Translations under genes and position numbers: made by a program | Shown here: one piece after another, positions 49,341 to 62,600 of the stretch | Position numbering within the stretch: the first letter of the stretch is position 1 | How the letters are laid out: every line of letters begins with the position of its first letter | NCBI RefSeq assembly: GCF_021134715.1 | Contig: NC_060026.1 | Location: 13,197,001-13,261,000, forward strand | Direction of reading: 5' to 3' | DNA length: 64,000 nt | Source of the DNA: Daphnia pulex | Lineage: Eukaryota; Arthropoda; Branchiopoda; Diplostraca; Daphniidae | Notes under the pieces: generated by a model | The model's database searches: none | Told to the model about the DNA's origin: nothing | What the model saw: only the letters and a program-made list of their open reading frames with translations

Positions 49341-50730
49341 GTTGGTATAATGGAAAAATAAGGAAACTAGGTCAAGATAAACTTACATAAGATACGAAGT
49401 TCTATTTGTTATTTGAAATCACAGGAATAGAAGTATAATTAGCAACAATTTGTTTCGCCCATTTCGTCTCGTTTCATGACATGGGGGAATAGGAACAACA
49501 AGAACTACAGTGGCGACATCTAGTAATGAGTTTTGAATCTTATGTTAGTTGCGCAACACGTCGTAACTTTCATAAGTTACTTCAAAACAAATTTAAAAGT
49601 TAAACAACGGAGATCGGATAATGAGTTAACTGTTTTTAAGTAATTGATCACACAATCTTTAGCTGCTTTAGCTAATGATTCTTACTCATTCTTGACTAGA
49701 TGTTTTCAGATAATTTCAGCTGAAGTTTTCGTGTACCTGGCCAACGGTACGTAGGTGCTCGGGACAGTAGAAATAAAATGGTCTAATCCAAAAGAGCAAG
49801 CTCGCAAGCTATATGTTCTGAAGCTAAATAATTTCTGCTTCAAGGTATTTCATCATATCATTTTACAAAAATTTAATCAACTGTGTTCTTTAAGGTTTAA
49901 TATGTTCACATTAAATTTCCCTGTCAAGATTTTGTAAATCTTCAAGATATTGATGCCTTCGCCAGATCCAATTCTTTACTGCTTATCTATGTTGTAGACT
50001 ACAGCAAGTAAATGTTGCTACTCAAGATTTTGTGGTGAATATAACTTAGTTCTAATTTGGGACAATGTAAGATTTGAGGTATTGCTTTCTGTCGCTACAA
50101 TATGGATTGAAAATTATACCTAATGCAATTTCCTTTCAGGTTAATCCCTCTCTGCTGATATAGTTTGAAAAATGACGATAGATTGCTGCAATTGAAGACT
50201 GATTATATTTAGTTATAATTATTATTAAAATAGTTAAATATTTCGTCTAAGGGTATAGAAATTCTGATTTAATTTTGCAGTATGTTATTTTACATTTATC
50301 AGTTGTAATTAAATAAAATGAGCTACCCGGAAACAATTGTTTTGGATTCAATTCCTTATTTCCGCGTCGAAACTTCCTTTATTCCTTCATTTAAAAAATT
50401 CACGTATTGACCTAACTTTTACCTAACTTAACATTCCCACCTTACGCGCATTTCAGAACGTTTACAGGTCATTTACATATTTGACGTGCATTCTAGTTAC
50501 AACCAATTAAACGCTTCATATGGGTTTGTCACAAATCAGATGTCACAATCATTTCCCATTCGAAGTAAACCTAGCCACCTAGGACATCATAAATTCTTCC
50601 GAGAAAACAACAGAACAAAACAAACATTTTCCTCAAATCACTTCCATAGCGACACAGAAAACACACTTAGTGAGTCCACTAAACAAAAACGGAAAAATGA
50701 CCTCCATCGTAAATTCGATTTTGTTTAAGT
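49341..50730. other. Gene-poor region, part 2
   Basis: AT-rich with no recognised coding sequence. An 80-codon open frame at 50486-50728 is polar and unconvincing. Confidence 0.5.
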
Positions 50731-50732
50731 AC

Positions 50733-51930
50733 TACTTAAACCAGGGAACAGGCGGGCATCAGCACATTGGACTGCAACACCACAGGCAATTTCGGTCATA
50801 CCTGAAACATCAACAAATAGTGGGAAACCTATGAAAAAATCAGATATAAAACAAAAACAATTATCAAGCTGTTGTAAATGTGCAAAAAAAGATAACTTCC
50901 CAGTTTATGCAGTTAGCAAGCAGCAAGCATGGCAAGGCAACAGCAAACAGCTTCAACTTAACCTGGCTGACAAATCCTATCAAAGACAAAATATTTATTA
51001 CATATATCGACAAGCATACATTATGTCAAAGAAAACCAGCAGGGAAAATTCAGTTACTATTGGCAAAATTATGTAAAACTTATGTGGAATTATAATTTTA
51101 TTGAATCAAGAGCAGTTAAGTGATTTAATATTGTGAACAATTAATGGAATCTGTTTTAGAGATTAACTGATTCAACAAACATTAATTACCTTTGTAAAAC
51201 TAATGATCCCTTACTAATGACCAATGTTATTAAAGAATTACTATTTGTGGAGAATCCTGGTAGCAAGTGCCTTTAATTATAATAGCTAATTGACATGCTG
51301 TGTTCTCAAAAGACAAGATTAACCTATGATTAAGAAATAAGAATCAAGGATTAACTGTGCCTATAAAAAGTTATCATTACAAACAGAGGGTTGAGGGGTT
51401 GGACCTTAGCAGAAAGCAACTGCACTTGAAGAAAATGACAATTATTTGATTGTCTGATTAGTCGTAATGTAGGTTCGTACGTACATATTATCTCACAGTC
51501 GTACAGGTCTATTGTCTTTCAAGCAAATAAAAGGTCTATCATCTATCACACTCACATTACAATATCTTGTAGGTTGTGGCTCCTTTGTTGATCACCTGGT
51601 GGCAAGAGATTTAAATTTCCACATTTCCAATATCCTTGTCTGCATTTTTCAGGTTCTTTTACTTCTACATCCTGATAAAATTAGTTAAAACATCAGGGAA
51701 AAAATCCAAAACCAAATATTTACTTTGAACTTACATACATTTTGGTCCAACATCAATTCAGACATGAGCAATCCCATAACATTTAAGGTCAACATTTAAA
51801 GCATAGAGCTCCTTTACGCTTCAGGATAACACCGGCACCACAGAATGCAACAGCTCAATATGACACCTTTCACTGGCTGTCTTAATGAAATCCATATGAA
51901 CATTAGGCTGCACCGTGGAAGCTCAGACTT
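50733..51930 (-). pseudogene. Possible gene relic or spliced noncoding RNA
   Basis: Three protein-like pieces lie on the minus strand. The first (about 51728-51920) reads QPNVHMDFIKTASERCHIEL, LLHSVVPVLS, a TGA stop, SVKELYALNVDLKCYGIAHV, a second TGA stop, and IDVGPKC, all in one frame, then a perfect GTAAGT donor. The second (about 51555-51677) reads DVEVKEPEKCRQGYWKCG and ends at a GTGAGT donor. The third (about 50733-50801) reads MTEIACGVAVQCADARLF and ends at a stop. The phases do not join, which argues against an intact gene. Confidence 0.3.
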
Positions 51931-53671
51931 CATCTGTCTAATCCTACTTTAAAAAGTTCATTAACATCTAGAAACAAATCCCACGTAACATAACAAATGA
52001 CAGAAGTCGGTCACATTTTAAAATGTTACAAAAGAATCCACTATGGCAAACTTGTACAAATTTAAAAAAAAAATTCAAACATAGGGAAAATAGACTTGAT
52101 TGAAAATTCTACAAAAAGAAGCAAAGGGTCTAGTCATCAAGTAACTAAATCTGTAGCCTTACAGTTAAACTAGATCGACTAGATTAACATACATTTGGCT
52201 ACCTACTTTAGTACTACATACTTCAGTTGTTCTGAAGTGTTTCTGACGAAACTTGTAGCAGGTATTCAGGTAGCAAAAGATGACGTTTTGGCGTTTTGGC
52301 AAAATGTATACCTAGCAGTTTCAGGCTACATATAAGAATAAATAAGTCGGCATTCATGTACGCTTGTACAGCCTTGTGGAACTGCGAGGGGACCATGTTT
52401 TCTACACCGCTTGACTAAAAAACGCCCCAAAAATGTTAACAAATCCGTCAAATCGGCAAATCGCCATTTTTCTCTACGTCAGCCCAGGTCCCTCGCCATC
52501 TGGTGGGAGAGTGGCAATTTTATTGAAGACTACACATATTTATTTAGGTTTGGCATCTGTGTTGCTGTGTTGCCACCTTAACCGGGATTTATGAAATTGT
52601 TTCAGCTTTAAATTCATGTTGTCTTTGTCTCACACAAAACACCTGTCTCAGACAAAGACAGGTGTTGTCTATCTTTGCTTTCAAAATGTTGTCTTTTAGG
52701 CAGTGCTTTGGTTTCGCTGCAAGCGAAACACGAATTAACATTTAAAAAAATATAAAGACATAAATAACAACCATATAACAATCAGTCGTGTAATTAAATT
52801 GTAGAGAAACCATTCTAGATATAGATTAGAAGGGAAAAAATGATTTTTCGAGCAGCAGAAAAGGAGAAAAAGAATTTCAATGGGATAGGCTATCATTACT
52901 GACGATAAAAATATTGAATAATAAACAAAATTAATGTATGTGATTAGTGCGATTAATACGAGTGATGCATTATAACGCGAACAAAATGTTTCACTTCCAT
53001 GGGTGACACACAACATATCGGAACGCTATTGGCTGTAACGGGTGTGAGTAGTATGTTTGTTGTGTACATGGTCTCCACCATCCAAGGCACTCTCTAACGT
53101 TGGCATTCTCTGATTATTTTCCAAGTTAATCGTGTACAACTGTATACATCAATGAGGAAACTGATGATCCACATAAAATACAGAACTCTCCTCGTAATCA
53201 AACATCAATCAGCTCATTCATTTCAATGCCAAAAACCTTGTTCTTCCGGATGACTCTTTTGACAAGAAAATTCACGGTGTGACAGCTTCAAATAGGAAGA
53301 CGATGGATAGGTTAAATCTTTCAGACAATAAAACCACCAAAAAGAATCTTTTCTAACACAAATGTCATGATTTTTGAATGATTGAATAAAAGCTCAAGAA
53401 ACTTGTATAGCAGAATATTATAATATGACCAACTAAATGATGCGATTCACGTTCTGATTCAAATGAGAGACTCTTTGGCGCTGTTGCTGTATCAAATGAT
53501 AAATGAGAGAATAAGAAATATATAGGTGATGAACAGAACAATAGTAATAACCGTAACAATATTTAGAGAATCGAAATGTGTTGCAGATAGGTGGTGTATG
53601 TGTTTTGTTTGTTTGTCTTTCAACGCATCGATTCATTCAATTATGTCAAGCGACGGGTTTGAAAACTCTCA
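51931..53671. other. Gene-poor region, part 3
   Basis: No coding gene recognised. A short hairpin, ACACCTGTCT/AGACAGGTGT, sits at about 52641-52666. The rightmost part is probably the CAP 3' UTR (minus strand). Confidence 0.5.
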
Positions 53672-56600
53672 TCAAACGCGTTCGACATAGTTGCCCGGGA
53701 AGGTACCGAAGAGGCCGGTACGCTGGCTGGTGCCCACGTACCAACCGTCGTCGCACTTTTCCAGCACGCAGATCATGTCGCTTTCTTGCAGTTCAAGCTC
53801 GTCATCATTCTGCGGTGCATACGTGTAAAGCGCTCGGTATCTGAAATTTAAAAAAAAATCCATAATCAATCAACATCAATTGAAACTTTTAAAAAAGATG
53901 AGCTAAGTCTGAAATTTACAGGACGGGATCGGAGCGAGTGTCGACCATCAAACTGCTGGGTTTATTATACTGTGCTGGAGCTGTTCGGTACTGATGCTGA
54001 GATGTCGCATTCGCCGGGCTCATTTTCTGTTGCTAAAATCGAAAAATTATTTTATTACAAGGGCGGAAGAGAAAATAAGATTTCGAAATTCGCTCACCAT
54101 GGAAAAGTGCTGCGGCTGCTGAGTGCGTAATTGTTGGTAATTATGAGTTGAACGGAGAGATCCGTTAGTAATTAGAGCGGTACCGCTCGTTGTCGGGGTC
54201 TTGACATCTGAACGGAAGAAAATTTAATAAGTCCACATCTTTGGACGAAAAAATCTAAAATTAAATTTTACTTTGGTTGGAAGGAGATGAAGAACAAGGC
54301 TGGATAATGTCGACGTATGAAATGGGGAATATGCCACGGCGTTGACCGATGCGACCCTCTAGCCAGTGCTCGTCCACTTGTCTCGTGATGATTACCAATT
54401 CCCCTTTAACCAGAGACAATTCAATCGGCGTCTGGGCCACAAAATTGAATTTGACCCTGCCTTTGCCTTCGCTGGGTTTACGGTTTGTCAATCGTACGCC
54501 ATCGTAAGGTACGATCTGAATTAAAGACAAATTATTATCAGCAAACGTTGTCATGGTGATAAAAGTGTGTTGTTGTTCTACATACCTCGACGTAATTGAC
54601 AGGGAAGATGCCTACCATGGCATTGTGTTCTCCCTCGTACCAATTCTTATCAATCTGTCGCCGGATGAAGATAATATCTCCTTTTTGAAACGACAATTCC
54701 CTAAGTGAGAAAGTATACATAACAAAATGTGATCGAGAAGAGTTAAGCGTTTAGAAAATGTTGTACCGGGCGTTTTGAGCCACGAAGTTGTAGAGGCCGC
54801 GAGCTACTATTTTAGGCTCGGGAGTTCGGTCTCGTTGTGGCTGGTTTTGGCTGCCAGAACGGCCCATCGGCACCGGTTGATCATCCATAAAGTCATCATA
54901 ACGGTTCAACGGGATCGGGGATTTCATTAGCGGCCTATGAGAAATTTAAGAAAATACGTTCACGTAATTTCGCGCTAATTTTGATAAAATTGAGCGCAAC
55001 TTACGTAAAGTTATCCATGTGACGTCGAGACTCGATATCTTCCAGTTCTTGGATGTATTTCCGTCTACGCTCCTGTTCGTAAACGCGTCTCATGTGCTCC
55101 GCCTGCATCTGCCTCAATTCCTCCTCGTCGATTTCCGTCTGCAAACACAAAGTTCGAATTAACAACAAACTATGTAAAGATGCCCTCCTTAAAATGTTTA
55201 ATTTAAATTTAAAGGCTATGAACCTGCTGTTGACCGCTTTGCTGCAGGTTGCGGATAGGACTGCGGTAATGAATGGTCACCTCCGACTCGGCGAACCTGT
55301 GCGCTGCGCCTATTTGAGAAAAATGTCGTGGCGTTAACTATAAAAATGTACGTACGAAATGCCTTCCTCAACCAGCCAATTTCTACTTGTCGGCACAGAA
55401 ACTCGGAACAAATAATAACAATTACGTATATAGTAGAAAAACATAAAAGTGAGAAGAAGTTGCTACCTGGTGCATGCTGAGCATCGAGAACACCGTCACC
55501 ATCTTGCCCCACTAATGTCAACGACGACGAAATTCAAATAACAAATCAATGTAGAAAAACGGAAACAAAAAATTGAAGCGATAACGCCTTTTTTTGGAAA
55601 CAATTCAACTAACGAAATAATCATTTAGAAGCAGCAACGAAAGCGAATAAAAAGAACATAGCATTTATATAAGCTGCTGTTTCAATGGATATAATTCAAG
55701 TGCGGTTAGCTAATCTGTTTGGACGTCACGGTGGGTTATAGCGATTAGTTAATTATTTGCCATGCGATTTTCATTCTTTTTTTCATGCCAGGATGCAAAG
55801 GACCGATAGAGTGGTAACAGCATCCGCTGGATTCAATGTGCTACCCCGTTCTTTATAGATTCCGTCGCGGAAACCGTGATAAAAGTGTTTGTGCTTCTAG
55901 TGCTGGCCCGCTGGTGGATCGGTTCAATTTGCTTGTCCCAATTTTTTTGAAACTTTTGTGCAGTTTTCAACCTGCTTGATTGGTTGCTCGTGGCTTGCGG
56001 GGGCTGGTTAGGTGAGCCCACTCTGCTGGAAGGGGTGGGCGAGATGGAGACTGCATTCCGGCTCTCTGGCGAGGATACGTGGCGTATAAATCGTAAACGG
56101 AATGGATTCGGTTGGATCGACCCCCTGAACGCGGAGGTGGCGGAGTGTAGCGATAAATTGGCTGATGCATGGATGGATCGAAATTGCCGGAATGAGAGGT
56201 AGAAGAGGCCACTGGTTGGTAGTCTGCCTCTGGAGTGACATGTCCTACTGGAGAGCTGGATTGAGTTGCTGCCGGTTTACTGGCTGCCGTCATTTTGGCA
56301 CTGATGGATTCTTTAGGAACCGCTTTGGAATGGGCTGTTTCGGACTGCGTATTTCCAGGTGGATTTGGAGTCACATTAGACGCAGCAGCTGAAGTGGATA
56401 CCGGAATTGCCGGAAGCGGGCTGGACATGGATCGACGGCTTCGGATGGATCCTTCTGAAGTGGATTTAAAACTCATATCAGGACTAGCCACAGTAGTTTT
56501 GGTTGTTGAATGGGTGGCAGTAGTGGTCGTCTGGGTGTTGCTGGGTGGAAGAACGGAAGAAAGGGTAGAGGGAATGTCATTGTAGGATCCACCAGCGGCA

Positions 56601-59600
56601 GAAGAGTTGCGGGTGATAGGTCGGCTGATTCTTCCGCCGATAGTGTGTTGATGAGCCGTCGGATCGGCGGCCGTTTGTGCTTGACGGAGGGCCAGCCGTG
56701 CAGAGGAGAGTAAAGTAGGTTTGACACGAGTGAAATCCATTTTCTTACCCCCTGACCGACTTCCGGCGTCACTTCCATTTCGGCTTCCGGCTCTACTTAG
56801 CGACGAGAAATTGGGAAACGAGACCCGTTTGTTAGCGGCGGCCGCCAAACGACGACTCCAGCTGAAACTTCCGCTCGCTCCGCCATCCTGCAGTGACGGA
56901 GTCGAAGCCGAACCGAACTGACTCCGGAAGCGATTCCTCGGCTGCTCCTGCTCGTAGCGGCGCTTGATGAAACTAACGTCGCCCATCTCTTGCCCTTTGA
57001 TGACCGTTTTGTTGCGATTGAATTTTTCCGTCGCGCTCCAAAGCGGAAGCGAATCAGGAACGGAACGGCTGGATAGTTGCGGAGTTGCCGGCCTCGACTG
57101 CCTCTGAACTGGCTTCTGTTGTTGCGGTTGTTGTTGCTGCTGCTGTGATGGTTGGTCAACTCTTGGCGAACTGAAATATTGGCATTTCTTCACCACGTCG
57201 CCTTTCTTGACCAAATTGATGTAATGGCTTCCGCCTCCGGACACGCTTCCGGGAGATGATCTACGGCCGGAAGGACTCGGCGACGAGCTTTTGACTCGAT
57301 CCATCAGCTGATGAAGACGGAGATCGGTCATGGATCCGTAAGCAGAAGCGGATGATCCGGGCCGTTGGAGTGAAAGACTTTGCGACCTCTGCGGAACTAC
57401 GGCGCAGCGGGTCCGGCGACGGCCCACCAATGTTGATGCGGATCGGCGCAGGTCATTGACGCTCTGAGTAGTCCGAAAGGGAACGACGGCCAAGTCGCAA
57501 GGATCGCCAACCGAGTCAGCAATGACCTTCTCAAAGAAATCCACTTTCTTCTGGACGTCGCGATGGATGACCGTCTGGACGGACGAGTTTGAACTGTGAG
57601 AATCTTCTTCCAAGTTGGCGCGGATATTCAAACTGCTTGAGCGCTGCGGAACAGCCGGAGTCGGCGAAGGAGTTTTGCCAACGACGGCCGAGTCGGCCCA
57701 TTCTTGAACAGCTGATTCCACGTCGGCTTTATTCCGCCCGCGAGGTGTCAGCACCAGCAAATAATCTTGTTGGCTGCTGGCCGAGCTTCCGCGCGACGAG
57801 CTACGTGATTGATGAGTTCGATAAGGACCCGGCGAACTGGGCGACATCATCCGCGGTGAGCTGGCCAATTTTCTCGACATGTGCTGGCTCAACTGTTGAA
57901 CGTACTGGATCGCCGCTCTGGTGGATCGCGGCTGTTGATGCGGAGTGGCGGGCGGCTGGCCGGCGATGTAACGCTGTTTGACTTCCGCACCGAGCCGCAT
58001 AGATAAACTACGGCGTTCCGCTTCGCTGATATTTGGCTGCTTGGGTGCGGATGCCGACTGAGAGCGATGGACGGCACGTCCACTTCCGGCGATGGACAAC
58101 GCCTTCTGCGATTCCATTAGCCGATTGCGTCGCTGTTCCAGTCTGGCGAGCGTGCAATCACGACTGGATTCGGACACACTTCGAACGTAGAGTTTGGGGT
58201 TCAGCAACGATTCCGGAAGTTTCCGGGGCGGTCTTTGCGGAGAGACGACCGTCTCGTAACGGCTCGGCGGAGTATAGACGCGGGATAATTGCGATTTCAA
58301 AACGGCCATCTGCTTTCCCGTCAAACTGCTGCGCCTCTGGCTGGATCGACTGACTCGTCCAGTCGATACCGGAGATTCCGCTCGACTGCCATCCGGACAC
58401 TGGGCAAAGTTCCTTGGAAGTGATTGGGTCGAGTAACGTTTGGCTTCCGCCAATGTCTTGTATTTGTCCGTCAAGTGACGGACGGATTGTTCTTTGATGC
58501 GGAGTCCTGGATCGGCCCCACGTTGCCACTTGGGTGGCGGCGATGTGCCAAAGTAGCACTCGCCTTCTCTTTGTGCCGCCTGGATCCAGGTGGCCAAATT
58601 CCTCATCTCTTCCTGGGCCTTTTCTCGCTGCCTCAACCGGCGCCACAAATCAAAGTCGATGATGCCATCGGTGCTGGCCACCTGGTTCAGCTCGTCAGTC
58701 GGCACCAATTTTTCCAGCTCGTTGAGCCGTTCCAGGCTGCGATAAAGGGAGCGCAGCTGGGTGAAACGTTGAGTCTTGATGTATTCCGGACTGCCGGCGG
58801 TGGAGCGGGAGGAATAAAAATCTCCTTGCCCGTCTTCAGTTCTATTTTCAAGCGGGACAACAAAATGATAATGTTCCGAAAGTTGCTGCGGTTGTTGTTG
58901 TTGTTGTTCTTGCATCTGCTCTTGTTTTGATTCTGGCTGCTGTTGTTGTTGTTTTGGCGGCTGCTGGACCGGTGATTCAGCCTTCTGGCTTGCTGCACCA
59001 TCCGCTTTCTGAGATTCCGATTCCGGTTTGCCTTCCAGCTCGGCTAAAAGAATAGCCGCTGTCTGCTCATCGCAAATGAATTCAGGATCAGTGACGTCCA
59101 CGTCGGAGTTATTCTTGCCGTTAGATCCGTTGCCGTTGGAGCCATTTCCATTGCCGTTGCTTCCGGCTGGAAGTTTTAGCGCTTGGCGGATTTTTTCTGT
59201 GCTCGGAATCTCTCCAGAAATTCTAGCCACCAGATTTTTGGTGTCGCGGGCCAGTTTCTGGTATCTGGTCATTTTGGGCGTCTCTTCTTGAGCGACTGGC
59301 TCGTCCTGCATCCGCCGGAATTTCGATTGCGAAACCATTTGACGCGTATGGAGGTAGACGTTCAGGGCCGGCTCCGATTTACTGCCAGACGATTTCTTCT
59401 TAGCCGGACGGGATTGAAGTGGAGACAAGGTCGGAAAGGCCGGAAAAGACGGAAGCGCCGGACGGGACGGAACGCGTTGTTGTGTTGACCGCTGCTTTAA
59501 CTCCGGCGATTCCATCGCCGCTTTGATAGGCGGTGGAGGCGGAAGTGGCGGCTGCTCGACGTGCATATCCTCTACAGGAGGAGGCGGCAAAGGTTCCAGC

Positions 59601-62600
59601 TCTTGGGATTCCGGTTCAATCGGTTGGACGGGCTGAGGAACTGCGGTAATGTCGTCCGTCAACGGCGTTGCCGTTTCTTCCCGCTGAACAAATCCTCCGT
59701 CAACGGGGCTGGGCGCTGTTGGTTTCGGAGATTTCTTGGTGGCACCACTCGTTCCGTTTCCGGATTTAATCCGGCGCCAAGTTTTGCCCTTGGAAGAAGT
59801 CGAAGTCCCGATGGAAACTGTCGTTTTGGCGGTCGACGTTCCGGTGCTCTTTTGGTGGCGTTCTTCCGACGCGTTCGGGCTGCTGGTGGCGCTCGACTGT
59901 CGTTTGCTGCTTCCGCTGCGGAACATTTTGCAGCTTTGCAATCGGCTCAAAACGGCCGGAACGGAGAGGAATCGGTAGCGTCGTCTCTGCGTCGACGGCG
60001 GAGTCGGAGACTTGGATCTGAACCGGATGTAGCGCCAAGGATCTCTTTTGCGCTGTTTCTCGCTTCTGCCTATTCGACGATCGAACGGATCGGTCGACTC
60101 GTCTGATTCGAATTACCAGCGTATATGACGTTGGGCGAGGTAATGCAGCAAACACACAAAAGGAGATAAGCCAATCACAGGGAATGTTAACGCCAAATCA
60201 ATTTGTACAAAAAACAAAATGATAAAAGCTAATAGCAAAATCAAAACCCCAAAATGATATAAAACCAAATTAATTCTTCTACAATTTTGACTACACCTAC
60301 CGGTCAATCACAATCATCAATTGTGGTTAGCTGGATGCGTTTTTGTTTTTAATGGAATTTGGTCCCAATGAATGTTATAAAAGTTGCAATCAGTCCAAAT
60401 GCAATGATCGAAATTTCGGCTATAAAGCGGATGCAGCTTTAAGAAATGGATCGCCTTTTCTTACCTTGTGGTCGATCGGGCTGTTGTTTGCGGAGTCCGT
60501 GCAATGGCACCTCGCCTCCACGCTGGATGTCGCGGTACCAAAGACGCTGCTCTTGCGGATCGGTTGCCGGAGTTGTTGGTCCAGTACCCCCTTCGGCCGA
60601 ATCGGCCGGATAACGCCGTCGAAAGACTAGTTGAGAGTCACTCTCGTAACCGGATTCTTTCAAAGCACTGCCATTTAAAAATTTTTTTATCAAATTCATT
60701 AAAACAAATTAAATCCAATTCATTAAAAGAAATTTAATCAAATTCCAAGTCTTGATGGAAATTTTAGACAAATGTAACTTACAAATTCGTAAACGATTTG
60801 CTGGGGATGCTGATCTTGGGTGACTGAAATTTAACATTCAACATAATGTTATCGATTAATTTGATGGAATGTCGATGATAAAAAGTTACCTGTTTGACTG
60901 GCTGAGGCTGAGTGATAGAGGAACGGATTCCCGGCTCGTAATCTTCAATCCGACCGGGTTGATAACGATAGGATTCAGATTCTTGATTCCTGTACGTAAT
61001 TAATTCCAACGTGTTTTCAGTAAAACAACAGGAATGTCTAGATGGAATGAGTTAATTAATTGGTTTATAATTACGTTATTCGCGAAGGTGATCCGCCGTT
61101 AGATTCGGAATCGTTGTGGATGCGTTGACGTCTGCGATCCAAAGTTGCGTAACGACCGGCATCCGAATCGTAATCGTATCGGTTCTGATCCGGCTCCGAT
61201 TGGTAGCCTCCACCTCGTCCACGACCAGGTTTGTAGCGCACAGTGACGTAATCTCCTTGAGAAAATTAAAAACCAAATATCAAGAGTTTGAATGAATCAA
61301 CATGCCAATTAATTTATAATGAATTACCTGGACCTCCTGCCCTGTGTAAGGACTCGTACATACGCCGGTACCAGTGATGATGATCCTCTTCTCTTATGCC
61401 CTGGAGAAACGAATATCCAAATTACACAACAAATTCGCTAATGACGTCATATTAGATATGATAAACAAGTTCTTTGTCGACTATTAATAGACGTTGCACT
61501 TGAGAGCACTTCATTCCTTTTTACCTTCGTTTCATCGTCGATCAACATTTTTTAAACGTCTGTGAACCCGAGCGTGTGAATAAAACTGTTCTACATAATA
61601 ATCTCAAAATATTCAAAGCACCTACCATCGATCGATAAACTAAAGATAACAAAAGTCAAACAGCAGCCGATATGGGAACAAAAAAAAAATGTTCGTCAAG
61701 GTGACATTTGATAGCACTCGTTACACACAGCCTCTGTTACAAGTATAACCGCTCAAGGTTCAAATGGTTCCAAGTATCTCGTTAAGAGAGTGAACAATTC
61801 TGGCAACGACGACTACTACTACATGATTACAAACTAATTGGTACGTACACGAACGTGTGATGGCTGCGCTGTCTAAATAACAGACTATAATTAGTGGCCC
61901 GTACGGAGCGAAACGAATGGAGACACTAGACTAGTAGGTGGAACAAAGTCCGTAGTCAGTTGGAAGTTTTACCGAGCGCAAAGCGATGGGAACGCCTTCG
62001 TTGGAAACGGGTCCGACGCCGCTAAATTTGTTGGCCGTCAAATCGACAAACTTGCGCGTTTCTTGCGGCTGAGAAGAAGAAGAAGAAGAAGATGCCGCCG
62101 CTGGCTGTTGGCTATTTTCGTCGCCGTTGGCTTGTGAAACGCCTGGGCCAGATGAAGAAGTCGTCGAGGGCACGTTATACTCGCGCTGGATGCTGTACAC
62201 TGATGGAAGCAATCAACAAACAAATCAAGAAAAACGGGCCGGCAATTTCATAACAATCACTGATTTCTTTTTTTTTCCTATAAACTATTTCGGTGTTGTT
62301 TAAATATAAACAAACGGCCGGGGCCAGCAGACCTTGCTCGTATGGGCTACGGTACAGTTGCTGTTGGGGCGGAGGTGGTTGACCTAGGCGATTTCCGGAA
62401 CGTTCGCCTTGTTTGGGGCTGTCCAGGTAAGCGGCACCTTTCGGCAATTGTCCCTCTGATGATTGGAAAATCATCGAATAAGGTAAAAAAACCTCATCCA
62501 ATCAAAAATTCAAATTGCAAATGGGATGGACGGACCTCTGGCTTTCTGTAGGAGAGTGACGGTGGTGTTGGGCACCTTGGGCAGGTGACTGGTTGGCGTC

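Noticed and set aside
55984-60106. Long open frames antisense to the giant CAP exon (up to about 180 codons)
   Set aside because: They are shadows of Ser/Arg/Pro-rich coding sequence on the other strand, lack family motifs, and the minus frame is continuous and splice-supported.
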